Assembly (NCBI RefSeq): GCF_014384905.1
Contig: NZ_JACRSV010000002.1
Span: 310,001-374,000, forward strand
DNA: 64,000 nt
Direction of reading: 5' to 3'
From: Fumia xinanensis
GTDB lineage: Bacteria > Bacillota > Clostridia > Oscillospirales > Ruminococcaceae
The notes below the pieces were generated by a model. That model was not told where the DNA came from and did not search any database. It was given only the letters and a program-made list of their open reading frames with translations. A program made the position numbers and the translations under genes. Positions 7,987-16,832 of this stretch are shown one piece after another; position 1 is the first letter of the stretch; each line of letters opens with the position of its first letter.

Positions 7987-10900
7987 TTAAAGGGAAACCG
8001 CTTCGTGAAGCACCTGTATCTCGTCTAAGAACATAGTGCCGGAAGAAGCGTCCGGGGTCAGACTGATGCGCACCGCATCGGCCAAAAGGCTTTGCCCGCC
8101 GGGAACGGTGTAGCATAGCGTAAAGGGGACGATATTTCCTTCGGGAGAAGCCCGGCCTTCGTCGGAATCATAAGCGGTGATCCAGCTTCCGGCTTCGTCC
8201 CGGTATTCCACCTTGAAGTGGGAGGGATTGCGGATACCGTCGGCGTTGTTGTCCCAGCCGCTGACAATTACCTGCTGGAAGGATTTTATGCCTCCCAACT
8301 CAAAGGTGATCTGAGCGGCTGAATCCCCCTGCCGATTAAACCCGGCAATACGGGCGGTGTCCCAGGAGTTTTGGGCCAATTCCCCATCGGTGAGCTTCGT
8401 CCGCGATGGGTCATTTGCCATGCCGTGGAACTGCCCGTCCGTCCAGTTGGTCGTATAGAAAAGTCCTTTAATCAGATCGTTTTCGGGCACGACGACCTGG
8501 CTGCCCCAGGCTTCTACTTCGTCTAAGAACATGGTGCCGGAAGAAGCGTCGTGAGTCAGGGTGAGGCGGAGCTTTTGAGCGATGACGGTTTCACCGGAGG
8601 GAACGAGATAGTCAAACTGGAAGGGAACCTCTTCCCCGGAGACCGAAGCCCGGCTCAACTCAGCGTCGCAGAGGGTGAGCCAGTTTCCGGCGGCATTTTG
8701 GTATTCCACTTTCCAGTGGGAGGGGTTCCGGACGCCGGAAGCGTTGTTGTCCCAGCCGCTGAAATCCACTTTGCTCAGTCGTGTGGCGGAGCCCAGGTCA
8801 AAGGTCAGGGTGACGGGCTCGGAGCCGTTTTTGTTGAAGCCCGCCACCCGGTTCCAGTCCCAGGTGCCGGTGGCCCGCTGGCCGTCGGTGAGCTTTGTGC
8901 GGCTCGAGTCCGGCGCGCTGCCGTGATAGTTTGCGTCCGCCCAGTTGGTGGTGTAGGTCCGTCCGCTGAGGACGTTCCCGTCGTCGGAAACCGATTCGGC
9001 GCCGATGATGCGGATTTCGTCCAAAAACATGGTGCCGGAGGAGGCGTCGTGGGTCAGGGTAATACGGACTCTGCGGGAAGAAAAGTTCACGTTCGCGTCC
9101 AGCTGATAGGGAATTTCGTACCCTTCCGGGGAGGCGCGGCCAAAGTCCTTGTCGGAGGCGGTGGCCCAGCCGCCGATACTCTCGTCATAGTATTCCACCT
9201 TGATGTGGGAGGGGTTGCGGATACCGGAGGCGTTGCCATCCCAGCCCAACACGCTGACCGCTTCCACGTCTTTTTTGGCTCCCAGGTCAAAGGTCAGCGT
9301 CACGGGTGCTGCGCCGTTTTTGTTGAAGCCGACGATGTTTTGAGCTTCCCAGGGGCTTCCCGCAAACTGATTGTCGGTGAGCTTTGTACGGTTAACGTCC
9401 TGTCCGCTGCCGTGGTAATTTTCGTTTGCCCAGTTGGTGGAATAGGCAATGCCCGCCGCCAGATTGCGGTTTAGAGCGTTGCTTTGGGCATGTTTGAGAG
9501 TAAGCGTTGCCGTCACGGCTACATTGCCGCTTGTGGGCTGCCGGTAGCCCGCTGGTGTCTCATAGGATGCAGTAAAAGTTTGAGGAGCAGTGCTTTTGGG
9601 GTCGAAGCTCTGGCAGCTCCAGCTGACCGGTACGGTAACCGTTCCGCCCTGATAGGTGAGAGCGACGGTTGCGGGAAGTTTCTCTGCCGCCTTGGACGCG
9701 GTGGTCAGGCCCTCGTCCCGGTGGACCGTCACAGCGGGAATTTCACTAAAACCGGTGAGGGGAGTCGCGGCGGCCGTGACATCCCGGCCGAAGATTTCCA
9801 CTTCGTCTAAAAACATCGTGCCGGAATAGGGGTCGTGGGTCAGAATAAACCGCACCTTTTGAGCGGTAACGGTAGTTCCTTCCGGAACAGCAAAGCTCAG
9901 CTTATAAGCTAAGTCGTTGCCTTCCGGTGAACTGCGTCCCACCTCCTGGTCGATGGCTTTGGCCCAGATCCCGGTCTGCTCGTTTAAGTACTCGACAGCG
10001 ATGTGGGAGGGATTGCGCACCCCAGAGCCGTTGCTGTCCCAGCCACAGACGGAAAACTCGGTCAGCTCCTGCTTTTTGCCCAGATCAAAGGTCAAAATAA
10101 CAGGAGAATCCCCGTTTTTGTTAAATCCTACGTTGTTTCCGTTCCAGATGCCGCCGGCGCGGACACCGTCGGTGAGCTTTTTGCGGTTTATGTCCGGGTA
10201 ACCGCCGTGGTAGCTCGAATTAGCCCAGTTGGTGGTATAGGCCTTGCCGCGGATGAGATTCTGCTGGGCGGGAAGGTCGGGGTTTTCCGTCTGAGCAGTC
10301 TTTAACGTCAGGGTGCCGGTGACGGAAACCGCGCTGTCGGTGGGCTGCCGATAGCCGGCGGGAGTCTCATAGAATGCGGTGAAGGTCTGGGGCACGAGTT
10401 TTTGGGGGTCGTAATCGGCGCAGGCCCAGTTTATCACATTAGCCGTGACAGTGCCGCCGTCGTAGGAAAGCTGCACCTGTTTCGGCATCCGCAGGGCGGC
10501 CCGGGCGGAGGTAGTCAGGAAATCGTTGTCCTCCACCGTGATGGAAGGAGCGGTAAATCCGGTGATGACCGGTTTTCCTACGTCGGCGGGATCCTGGCAT
10601 CCACTCAGGTCACTATTGCCCCAAACCTCGATTTCATCAGTGAGGACGACGCCGGCATTTTGGGTGTAAGTCACCCGAATGTAGCGGGCTTTCCAGGGAA
10701 TCCCCGGCAAGAACCGGGCGGAAAAGAATTTCGAGACCGGTATCGCCGGGGTGCCGCCGATGTACTCGTTGTGGACGCTCACCCAGTTGCTTCCGTCGTT
10801 TGAAAGTTCCACTTTAAAGCTGGTGGGCAGGTACAGGGCGTAGTCGGAATTGACCACAAAGGAGGCCGAAACCTGATGAATGGCCTTCTGCGCGCCCAAA

Positions 10901-13887
10901 TCGATGACGGTGGAGACGGGAACGTCCACGCCGCTACCGTTGCTGCGGCCGGTGTAGAGGTTCCGGTCTGCGTTGAAATACCGGGGGTCGGCGACAGTGA
11001 CGCCGTCGGTCAGTTTTACGCCGTCGTCCGGGTCGCTCCAGCTGCCCGCCGCTCCCGCAGGAACGGATACTGTGTAGGGACGGCCTTTGGACAGCAGGGT
11101 GAAGCCCGGTTCAGAGGGGAGCGCGTCGGTTTTCGCCAACACCCGAAGCTCTGAGATAAAGGTGAAGCCCGCCGGGACGGACAGCTTGACGTACCGGCCC
11201 TGCACCTCGGAAGTTTTGGCGTAGGAATAGGTGTAGACGGCGTTTTCCGGCGCACCGGCTGGAACCGAACCGTTTACAAAGCTCGTCCAGTTTTTGCCGT
11301 CGCTGGAATAGCTGAAGTTGAGCGCTCCGGGATAGGTGACGCCGCCTTCTGCCACGGCGTTTAAGAGCACTGCCTGCACGCCCTGGAAAGGCTTGACTGC
11401 CCCCAAGTCCAATACGATGTCCCGGGCGGCGTTAAAGCCCACCCAACGCCAGTCGTAGATCGTGGCGTCGCCCACGAGGCCGTCGGTCAGGGCCTTGAAC
11501 CGGGCGTCGTAATACCGTTCCGCCGGAGGGGCGCTGACAGTGTAGGGGCGGTTTAGGGCTAAATTCGCGGCGTTGTCGATGTCAAATTCGCCGCTCTGGG
11601 CGAGATTCAGGTTGCCGTCCGCTGGGGCGCTGTCGGCAATGGAGAGAACCTTCACGTCGTCGATGGCCATCCAGTTGGCCGCGCCAAAGTCGAGAAGCAG
11701 CCGGATGTGCCGGGCGGTGATCCGCTTGCCATTTTGAGTGCGGTAGATGAACTCTTTGTTGGTTTCCGGGCCGCCCATGGCGGTAGAGCAGATGGTCGTC
11801 CAGTTAGAGGGCGTTCCGGTGTCGTTGGAAATCTGAATCGTCACTTTGCTGGGCCGCCCGATTCCCAAAGCGCCCGCCAGTGTGCTGATGTTCACCTGCT
11901 GGAAAGATTTTCTGCCCCCAAGATCGAAGGTAAAGTCGGCAGAAGAAAGGGAATTGTAGTTCCGGTTAAAGTACCCCGCTATGCCGTCCTCACAGAGGAT
12001 TGCCCTTCGGTTGTCGGTGAGCTTTGTGCGGCTGGGGTCGTTTATATAGTTTCCGGCGCCCTGATTGGGGTCTCCCACCTTCATGCCGGTGGTGTAGGTG
12101 ACGCCGGCAAGGATGTTATTGGGATCTGAAACCTCGTCATAGGTGTCTATGTAGGGCTTTTTCGTGTAAGTCCCCCGCATGACCTGATAGGCGTAGTCGT
12201 AAATGGCACGGGCTTTACTGTTGGGGGAAATCGCGCATTTGTAGTAGGTGCGCACGTCGTTATACCAGCAGCGGAACACCCCGGGGCCACGAAAACCCTG
12301 TTCTACAGAGGCGTTGAAGTAGTCGAGGCCTTGGTTGTATTTATCGACGTTTGTTAAAAGCCTGTCGTCGATCTCCAGCTCCAGGCCGATACCCGCGTAA
12401 GCCGCTAACTTTGCGGCATTGACTACCTGCTTCGTCCCAATCAGCCCGATGTCGTTTTCGTTGTAGGCATCGGGGAAGAAGTGGTTGGGCTGGTAGGCCA
12501 CTGCGTCGAACTGCAAATCCTTGCCGTACAGGGCTCCAGGAACGGTATAGTAGGGAATCCAGAAGAACTTGTAGCCCTTGTTGTGAACCTGGTTTGCGGT
12601 GTAGCGGATGCGGTCTACCCGGTTGACGGCCTCATCCAGCCAGTAATAGCCCGCCAGTTCCACATAGGAGTAGTTCCCGCTGTTAAAACGGGATTCGGTT
12701 TGATTGATGAACCAGTTGACTGCCGACTGGTAGCCGCTGTCTGTGCTCAAATTGTAGTAGTTTCCGCTCAGCGGCCCGAAGCTGGTGTACCGCTGGTCGG
12801 GGTAGGGGATGGACATGACGAATTTCACTTTGTAATTGGGGTCTCCTAAAGCGAGGGAGGTTTGACGGGCCGCCTCATTGAGAGCTGCCAGGTCGCCGTT
12901 CGCTTTAAAGGTCTTGTCCATAACCCAGTTCCAGTCTCGGCCCTGGGCATATTGGCTGGTGTTAGCTGGGGCCGCAAAGTCGCAGCCGTAGGGGGAGCGC
13001 AGAGCCAAAAACAGGACGGCGTCAAACATCTTGTCCTGGGCCCGGCCGTATTTATCGTAATAGGCGAGGAGGGGCTTGAACTGTTCGGCGTTCCAGTCGC
13101 CCGTGTTGCCGTCGTAATAACCGTTATAACACAGTACCATGTCCTGAATGCCGGCTGTAGCAGTACCGGGCTTCTGGTAGTTCGTACTGTTGTCCAGCGT
13201 GGTCAGATTTCCGGGAGGCAGGGAACCTGCGGCCTCGCCGTCCACGCCGGTGACCTCGATTTCATCGATGAGGTTTAACCCCCTCGTCTGGAAATCGAAC
13301 CGGACGTATTTGGCCCGGTAGACCGAGTTGTCGTCCCAGCTCAGGTCTGTGTACAGGCCGTTTGTGTTGGACACGTGCCATCCATAGCTGTGGATGCCGC
13401 TGGACCACTGGTCGATGATGGACGTCCGGCTCATGGGCATCCAGTTTGTTCCGTCCATGGACGCAAAGGTACAAACCATGGTAGGTTGTCCGGCGCCTGC
13501 CGACGAGCTTGTCAGGAAAGTGCCCTTGATGGAACTGATTGATTTTGTGCCGCCCAAATCGATGACCACCGATTTTAGAGGCCACCGGTCCACCGGCTTT
13601 CCAGTGGGGGAGGAGGTCTGGTAATAACCGCTCCAGGCGCTGTTATTGGCGTTGGTGTTGCCCTTGACGCCGTCGGTCAGCTCATGTCCGGTGCTGTCAG
13701 GGTAGTTGTTAGGCGTTTCCGCCTGATGGATAAAATAGGACTTTCCCCGAGCGACATTGTACGCCCCCGACAGGGCATACGTAGACGTTTCCGCAGCTAA
13801 TGCCTGCGCTGGCAGGATGCTCCCCATAATAGTCAATGCGGTAACTGCGGAAAGCAAGGTTCTTCCCAGGTGTTTGACCCGTTTCAT
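7987..13887 (-). CDS. Large secreted DUF4855 / F5/8 type C (discoidin) / Ig-like protein
   Basis: A 1966-residue exported protein, probably a carbohydrate-active or carbohydrate-binding surface protein. Signal peptide: residues 1-32 (KRVKHLGRT, hydrophobic core, ALA-A cleavage). Order: discoidin domain (about 40-215), DUF4855 (about 240-600, with MVLCYNGYYDGN and the YYWLDEAVNR strand suggestive of a TIM-barrel hydrolase), then about three further discoidin domains (610-1090), an Ig-like Big_4 domain (about 1110-1195), discoidin (1209-1370), a second Big_4 (1375-1466), and three near-identical discoidin modules (1472-1966). Start at 13887 is fixed by GAAGGAGG and by the signal peptide. No LPxTG or SLH anchor is visible. 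The discoidin modules usually bind sugars. The catalytic role of DUF4855 is not established, so substrate is open. Confidence 0.88.
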   Translation of the reverse strand: MKRVKHLGRTLLSAVTALTIMGSILPAQALAAETSTYALSGAYNVARGKSYFIHQAETPNNYPDSTGHELTDGVKGNTNANNSAWSGYYQTSSPTGKPVDRWPLKSVVIDLGGTKSISSIKGTFLTSSSAGAGQPTMVCTFASMDGTNWMPMSRTSIIDQWSSGIHSYGWHVSNTNGLYTDLSWDDNSVYRAKYVRFDFQTRGLNLIDEIEVTGVDGEAAGSLPPGNLTTLDNSTNYQKPGTATAGIQDMVLCYNGYYDGNTGDWNAEQFKPLLAYYDKYGRAQDKMFDAVLFLALRSPYGCDFAAPANTSQYAQGRDWNWVMDKTFKANGDLAALNEAARQTSLALGDPNYKVKFVMSIPYPDQRYTSFGPLSGNYYNLSTDSGYQSAVNWFINQTESRFNSGNYSYVELAGYYWLDEAVNRVDRIRYTANQVHNKGYKFFWIPYYTVPGALYGKDLQFDAVAYQPNHFFPDAYNENDIGLIGTKQVVNAAKLAAYAGIGLELEIDDRLLTNVDKYNQGLDYFNASVEQGFRGPGVFRCWYNDVRTYYKCAISPNSKARAIYDYAYQVMRGTYTKKPYIDTYDEVSDPNNILAGVTYTTGMKVGDPNQGAGNYINDPSRTKLTDNRRAILCEDGIAGYFNRNYNSLSSADFTFDLGGRKSFQQVNISTLAGALGIGRPSKVTIQISNDTGTPSNWTTICSTAMGGPETNKEFIYRTQNGKRITARHIRLLLDFGAANWMAIDDVKVLSIADSAPADGNLNLAQSGEFDIDNAANLALNRPYTVSAPPAERYYDARFKALTDGLVGDATIYDWRWVGFNAARDIVLDLGAVKPFQGVQAVLLNAVAEGGVTYPGALNFSYSSDGKNWTSFVNGSVPAGAPENAVYTYSYAKTSEVQGRYVKLSVPAGFTFISELRVLAKTDALPSEPGFTLLSKGRPYTVSVPAGAAGSWSDPDDGVKLTDGVTVADPRYFNADRNLYTGRSNGSGVDVPVSTVIDLGAQKAIHQVSASFVVNSDYALYLPTSFKVELSNDGSNWVSVHNEYIGGTPAIPVSKFFSARFLPGIPWKARYIRVTYTQNAGVVLTDEIEVWGNSDLSGCQDPADVGKPVITGFTAPSITVEDNDFLTTSARAALRMPKQVQLSYDGGTVTANVINWACADYDPQKLVPQTFTAFYETPAGYRQPTDSAVSVTGTLTLKTAQTENPDLPAQQNLIRGKAYTTNWANSSYHGGYPDINRKKLTDGVRAGGIWNGNNVGFNKNGDSPVILTFDLGKKQELTEFSVCGWDSNGSGVRNPSHIAVEYLNEQTGIWAKAIDQEVGRSSPEGNDLAYKLSFAVPEGTTVTAQKVRFILTHDPYSGTMFLDEVEIFGRDVTAAATPLTGFSEIPAVTVHRDEGLTTASKAAEKLPATVALTYQGGTVTVPVSWSCQSFDPKSTAPQTFTASYETPAGYRQPTSGNVAVTATLTLKHAQSNALNRNLAAGIAYSTNWANENYHGSGQDVNRTKLTDNQFAGSPWEAQNIVGFNKNGAAPVTLTFDLGAKKDVEAVSVLGWDGNASGIRNPSHIKVEYYDESIGGWATASDKDFGRASPEGYEIPYQLDANVNFSSRRVRITLTHDASSGTMFLDEIRIIGAESVSDDGNVLSGRTYTTNWADANYHGSAPDSSRTKLTDGQRATGTWDWNRVAGFNKNGSEPVTLTFDLGSATRLSKVDFSGWDNNASGVRNPSHWKVEYQNAAGNWLTLCDAELSRASVSGEEVPFQFDYLVPSGETVIAQKLRLTLTHDASSGTMFLDEVEAWGSQVVVPENDLIKGLFYTTNWTDGQFHGMANDPSRTKLTDGELAQNSWDTARIAGFNRQGDSAAQITFELGGIKSFQQVIVSGWDNNADGIRNPSHFKVEYRDEAGSWITAYDSDEGRASPEGNIVPFTLCYTVPGGQSLLADAVRISLTPDASSGTMFLDEIQVLHEAVSL
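7990..10265 (-). repeat. Tandem discoidin modules within the DUF4855 protein gene
   Basis: Four related coding repeats begin near 10261, 9475, 8986 and 8490, each opening with a Y(T/S)TNW motif, then KLTDG and ITFDLG-type strands and ending SSGTMFLDE. The last three are directly adjacent with a period of about 490 bases; the first is separated by an Ig-like domain. They are protein-domain repeats, not mobile DNA. Confidence 0.8.
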
Positions 13888-14155
13888 TTTGAATTCCTCC
13901 TTCAAATCTCTTTCTCTCCATATCTCGCTGTATTCTCCGGGAATTCGCGTGGGTTTCTGACTACAGCCTCCTTTCCTAATTAGCAAAATATATAAAAGTT
14001 ATTCATATATTTGCTATATATTATGAATAATAACATGAAAGGAATACTAAATTCGTCGAAGACAGTCGAGGATTCAAAGGCGGGTAAAAGTAAAAATTCC
14101 ATTTTGCAGGGCCTTTTGATGAACTTGTTATATATATGGCCGAATTTTTGGGCAA
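13888..14155. other. Intergenic region upstream of the DUF4855 gene
   Basis: AT-rich. It contains a second AAAGGAGG at about 13968-13975 on the minus strand with no start codon at usable distance, and a TATATATT-rich stretch near 14000. No convincing promoter pair could be assigned. No gene seen. Confidence 0.4.
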
Positions 14156-14203
14156 AAAAAGACAAAGCCAAAACAAGCATTGCTCCCTATGCTTGTTTTG
14201 GCT
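14156..14203 (-). terminator. Likely terminator of the NRPS operon
   Basis: AGCCAAAACAAGCA and its complement form a 14-bp stem with an 8-10 base loop, followed on the minus strand by TTGTC and seven T. It is the first terminator met downstream of the NRPS genes. Confidence 0.75.
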
Positions 14204-14266
14204 CTATAAACGCATAAAAATATTTTATCGTCTGCCTGTTTTTTACGGTGAAGGCCCTTCTGCCAT

Positions 14267-14320
14267 TCAGAATTCCAAATGGTCGATAGCTGCAACTCCC
14301 ACGTGGATAGATTCTTCCAT
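14267..14320 (-). CDS. 17-residue ORF at the end of the NRPS operon
   Basis: Encodes MEESIHVGVAAIDHLEF followed by TGA. A textbook GGGGAGG ribosome site (14329-14335) ends 8 bases before the ATG, stronger than those of most genes in this operon. It lies 42 bases after the phosphopantetheinyl transferase stop and before the terminator hairpin, so it would be translated from the same transcript. The product is acidic at the front and has no signal or membrane segment. It could be a signal or regulatory peptide, a modified peptide precursor, or a leader ORF for the downstream hairpin. I do not recognise a family. The ribosome site is the main evidence that it is translated. Confidence 0.45.
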   Translation of the reverse strand: MEESIHVGVAAIDHLEF

Positions 14321-14362
14321 AGCAGATCCTCCCCAAATAATGTATATTAATTAAGAGGAAAA

Positions 14363-14917
14363 TTAACAGTAAACGAGTTGTACCTCTCCCAGATTCTCCC
14401 CGCAGACGCAGAGGACATAGCCTTTCTGAAAAGGCACAAAGCGCAGCTGTGCAGATTCTGCCCGGTTCATATTTCCGTGCTCATCCACAACGGAAAATCC
14501 GGAAAACCGGTCGGTAATACCTTCGCCGGTCAGCTTGACATAACTTTCCTTGGCTGCCCAGACCGAGAAAAAGGGTTCCCAGTTGTTTTCCTGGAGAAAG
14601 TTCTGTTCCAGCGGATGGAAAAACCGGCGGGCAATGGCCTCTTTTTTACAGGTCCGTTCATCCTGTAAATCCACTCCCAAGGGATTTGCTCCCATGGCAC
14701 AAATCCAATAATCTCCGCTGTGGGTGATGGAAAAGGAAACCGCCGCACCTGCGAAATATGGCTTTCCCCGTTCTGTCCGAAGCAGAGGCGCGTCCTCCTG
14801 CACAGAAAGTCCGGTTGTCGCCCCAAACAACTCGGCACAATCTCTAAGGCGCTGGTCAGGGGCGAGAAAATGCCCTTTTGGATAGACGTATAAAAAAATA
14901 TTGTTTCCGTTTTCCAT
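14363..14917 (-). CDS. 4'-phosphopantetheinyl transferase (Sfp type)
   Basis: Transfers the phosphopantetheine arm of CoA to the serine of carrier proteins, converting the ACP and the two NRPS T domains to their active forms. The 184-residue protein has the Mg-binding GVDLQDE motif and the WAAKESYVKLTGEGI motif that define Sfp-type enzymes. It is shorter than B. subtilis Sfp (224) but retains both halves of the pseudodimer fold. Its ATG directly follows the stop codon of the ACP gene with no spacer, indicating translational coupling; the ribosome site is inside the end of the ACP gene. Dedicated activation of the adjacent carrier proteins is inferred from position. Confidence 0.92.
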   Translation of the reverse strand: MENGNNIFLYVYPKGHFLAPDQRLRDCAELFGATTGLSVQEDAPLLRTERGKPYFAGAAVSFSITHSGDYWICAMGANPLGVDLQDERTCKKEAIARRFFHPLEQNFLQENNWEPFFSVWAAKESYVKLTGEGITDRFSGFSVVDEHGNMNRAESAQLRFVPFQKGYVLCVCGENLGEVQLVYC

Positions 14918-15145
14918 TTATGCCTCAATTCCTTTTTCTACAAGGTAGTTTATGACATCCTTGACCTGATGAATCTGCCATACATCCCGAGTGGGAATGG
15001 TCATGTCGAACCGGTCCTCAAAGGCGCAGATGATGTTCATAATGTCAAAGGAATTGAGCTCCAAATCCTTCACAAAGTCGGTGTCTAAAGTCAGGTCTTT
15101 CTTGCCGGTGACCGAATATACGATTTCTTTGATAATGTCCAGCAC
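14918..15145 (-). CDS. Acyl carrier protein
   Basis: A 75-residue free-standing carrier protein. The phosphopantetheine attachment is Ser32 in DLELNSFDIMN (the usual DSL is replaced by NSF, a common variant in dedicated ACPs). The acidic four-helix pattern and length are normal. GTG start preceded by GGAG at about 10 bases. It sits between an acyl-activating ligase and the PPTase, so it probably receives the fatty acyl group from the ligase and presents it to the first condensation domain of the NRPS, starting the lipopeptide. This role is inference from known lipoinitiation systems. Confidence 0.9.
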   Translation of the reverse strand: MLDIIKEIVYSVTGKKDLTLDTDFVKDLELNSFDIMNIICAFEDRFDMTIPTRDVWQIHQVKDVINYLVEKGIEA

Positions 15146-15166
15146 AGTCTATTTTCTCCTTTCGGT

Positions 15167-16813
15167 CTATATGCTTTGCCGCTTGATTTTATGGGCGGAA
15201 GTCCGGTCAAAATCCGTCTCCCGGATGTTGACCATCTGGATTTGCTTGTAGGTGGGGAGCCGCTGGTTCAATTGGTCTACGAACCCCTGCACCTGCTCGA
15301 GGATTTCATAGGAGGTCATCTGTTCCGAGAGCTTCGGGTCAGGATAGACGCTGATGGCGATCTTTACGTCGTCAGCCGATGCGCCGCTTTTGGCTCCATA
15401 TGCTACCACGTCCTTGACCAAAGGCATTTTTCGGATTTCTTCCTCCATTTCTTCGGCGGAAACCTTCTTGCCGTTTTTCATGACGATGAGGTTCTTCTTC
15501 CGCCCGGTGATGAACAGATGCCCCCGCTTGTCCACAATCCCCAGATCGCCGGTTTTGAACCAATCGCCGTCAAAGGATTCCTCGGTGAGAGCCGGATTTT
15601 TATAGTACCCGTTCATCAGCGGCTCCCCTCGGACGAGAATTTCACCGTCTTTGATTTTCACCTCGTAATGGGGGAGGATAAGCCCCACAGAACTCAGGTC
15701 AAAATCTTCATTCCGGTTGCAGGAGATGCTGGGCGCGCACTCGGTGATGCCGTATCCCTGGAGCACCGTGATGCCCATGTGCAACAGGTGCCGGGCCTCG
15801 GTGAGAGGCAGGTGGGCGCCGCCGGAAAGGATGACGCTGAGATTTTCGAGACAGCTGCCCCGGAAGGCCTCGGCCACTTCTTTTTTGAGCAGGGTGTGAG
15901 GCCTGCGGAGAACCGTCTCCAGCTTCATGAGCCGCACGACCTTTTCTTTTTTCTCCGCCTTGATAATCAGCGACCAAGCTAGTTTATGGAGCTGCTCAAT
16001 GATGAGGGGAACGGCCACAATGGTGTGGGGCACAAAGGCGCTCAACTCCTGGAGCATCCTCTTGAGGTCACAGGTGAGGCCTACGTGAAGCCCCCGGATG
16101 AGCGGGCAGACGACGGCACAGGTGAGGCCATAGGTGTGGTAAAGGGGGAGGGCGTTGAAAACCCGTTCCCCCGAGCTTAAAATGGTAAGAGAGTCGGCGG
16201 CATTCCACAAGGTGCTCCGGTGGGAGAGCATGACAGGCTTTGCCATGCTGGTGGTGCCAGAGGTGAAGACGATGGAGGCTGTCTGTTTAGGGTTTATTTC
16301 GACACCTTCAAAAGCTTTAGATGCCGCCTCGTCACCTGCGGCGGACCGGACGAAAGCATTGAAGCCGTCCTCACCGGCGGAACCGATAACAATGAGACTC
16401 TGAATTCGCTCATCCTGATCTTTTACTGCTTTGCAGAGGTTTTCCAGGCTCTTGGAAGTAACGATGGCCTCAGCGTCCGCCTCTTTTATCATCTCCGCGA
16501 TTGTTTCGTCGGCGTGTTCGATGTCGATGCAGACGCAGACTCCGCCTGCCGCCGCGATCCCCATGTATGCCGTCAACCATTCATAGCTGTTTTCGCCGAC
16601 AATGGCGATGTGTTTCCCCTGTAAATTATGGGCGCAAAGCGCTTTTCCGAAAGCGAAGGCGTCGTCTTTGAGTTCTTTGAAGCTGTGGGTCGACTCCTTT
16701 CCCCGGGAGTAGGTGGTGACAGCGGGCCGCTCTGAAAAATTTGCCGCAGCGCCCTCTAAAAAGGCCCGAAAATGGTCGTAGTATTTGGTCTCTTTCGCAG
16801 GAATGTTTTTCAT
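15167..16813 (-). CDS. AMP-dependent acyl-CoA/acyl-ACP synthetase
   Basis: ANL-superfamily ligase of 548 residues that adenylates a carboxylic acid and transfers it to a thiol. Motifs: FTSGTTSMAKPVMLSHRS (P-loop), GYGITECAPSISCN, KTGDLG with the adenylate-binding Asp, and GRKKNLIVMKNGKKVS including the C-terminal hinge. The closest architecture is long-chain fatty acid ligase (FadD/LuxE-type), not an amino acid A domain. The start at 16813 (MKNIPA) is supported by AGGTGTG and lies just past the stop of the upstream response regulator gene. In this operon it most likely charges the adjacent ACP with the fatty acyl starter. Chain length cannot be predicted. Confidence 0.9.
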   Translation of the reverse strand: MKNIPAKETKYYDHFRAFLEGAAANFSERPAVTTYSRGKESTHSFKELKDDAFAFGKALCAHNLQGKHIAIVGENSYEWLTAYMGIAAAGGVCVCIDIEHADETIAEMIKEADAEAIVTSKSLENLCKAVKDQDERIQSLIVIGSAGEDGFNAFVRSAAGDEAASKAFEGVEINPKQTASIVFTSGTTSMAKPVMLSHRSTLWNAADSLTILSSGERVFNALPLYHTYGLTCAVVCPLIRGLHVGLTCDLKRMLQELSAFVPHTIVAVPLIIEQLHKLAWSLIIKAEKKEKVVRLMKLETVLRRPHTLLKKEVAEAFRGSCLENLSVILSGGAHLPLTEARHLLHMGITVLQGYGITECAPSISCNRNEDFDLSSVGLILPHYEVKIKDGEILVRGEPLMNGYYKNPALTEESFDGDWFKTGDLGIVDKRGHLFITGRKKNLIVMKNGKKVSAEEMEEEIRKMPLVKDVVAYGAKSGASADDVKIAISVYPDPKLSEQMTSYEILEQVQGFVDQLNQRLPTYKQIQMVNIRETDFDRTSAHKIKRQSI

Positions 16814-16832
16814 AGGTCGGGAACACACCTTT

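Noticed and set aside
8551..9474. 307-codon frame opposite the DUF4855 protein
   Set aside because: No ribosome site, low-complexity Gly/Val/Ala-rich product, antisense shadow of a domain-repeat gene with high GC third positions.
7990..10265. CRISPR-like periodic repeats
   Set aside because: Period is about 490 bases, in frame and within a coding sequence; they are discoidin domain repeats.
13968..13975. Second ribosome site upstream of the DUF4855 gene as marker of an extra ORF
   Set aside because: No ATG, GTG or TTG at usable distance; only the site at the signal-peptide start is used.
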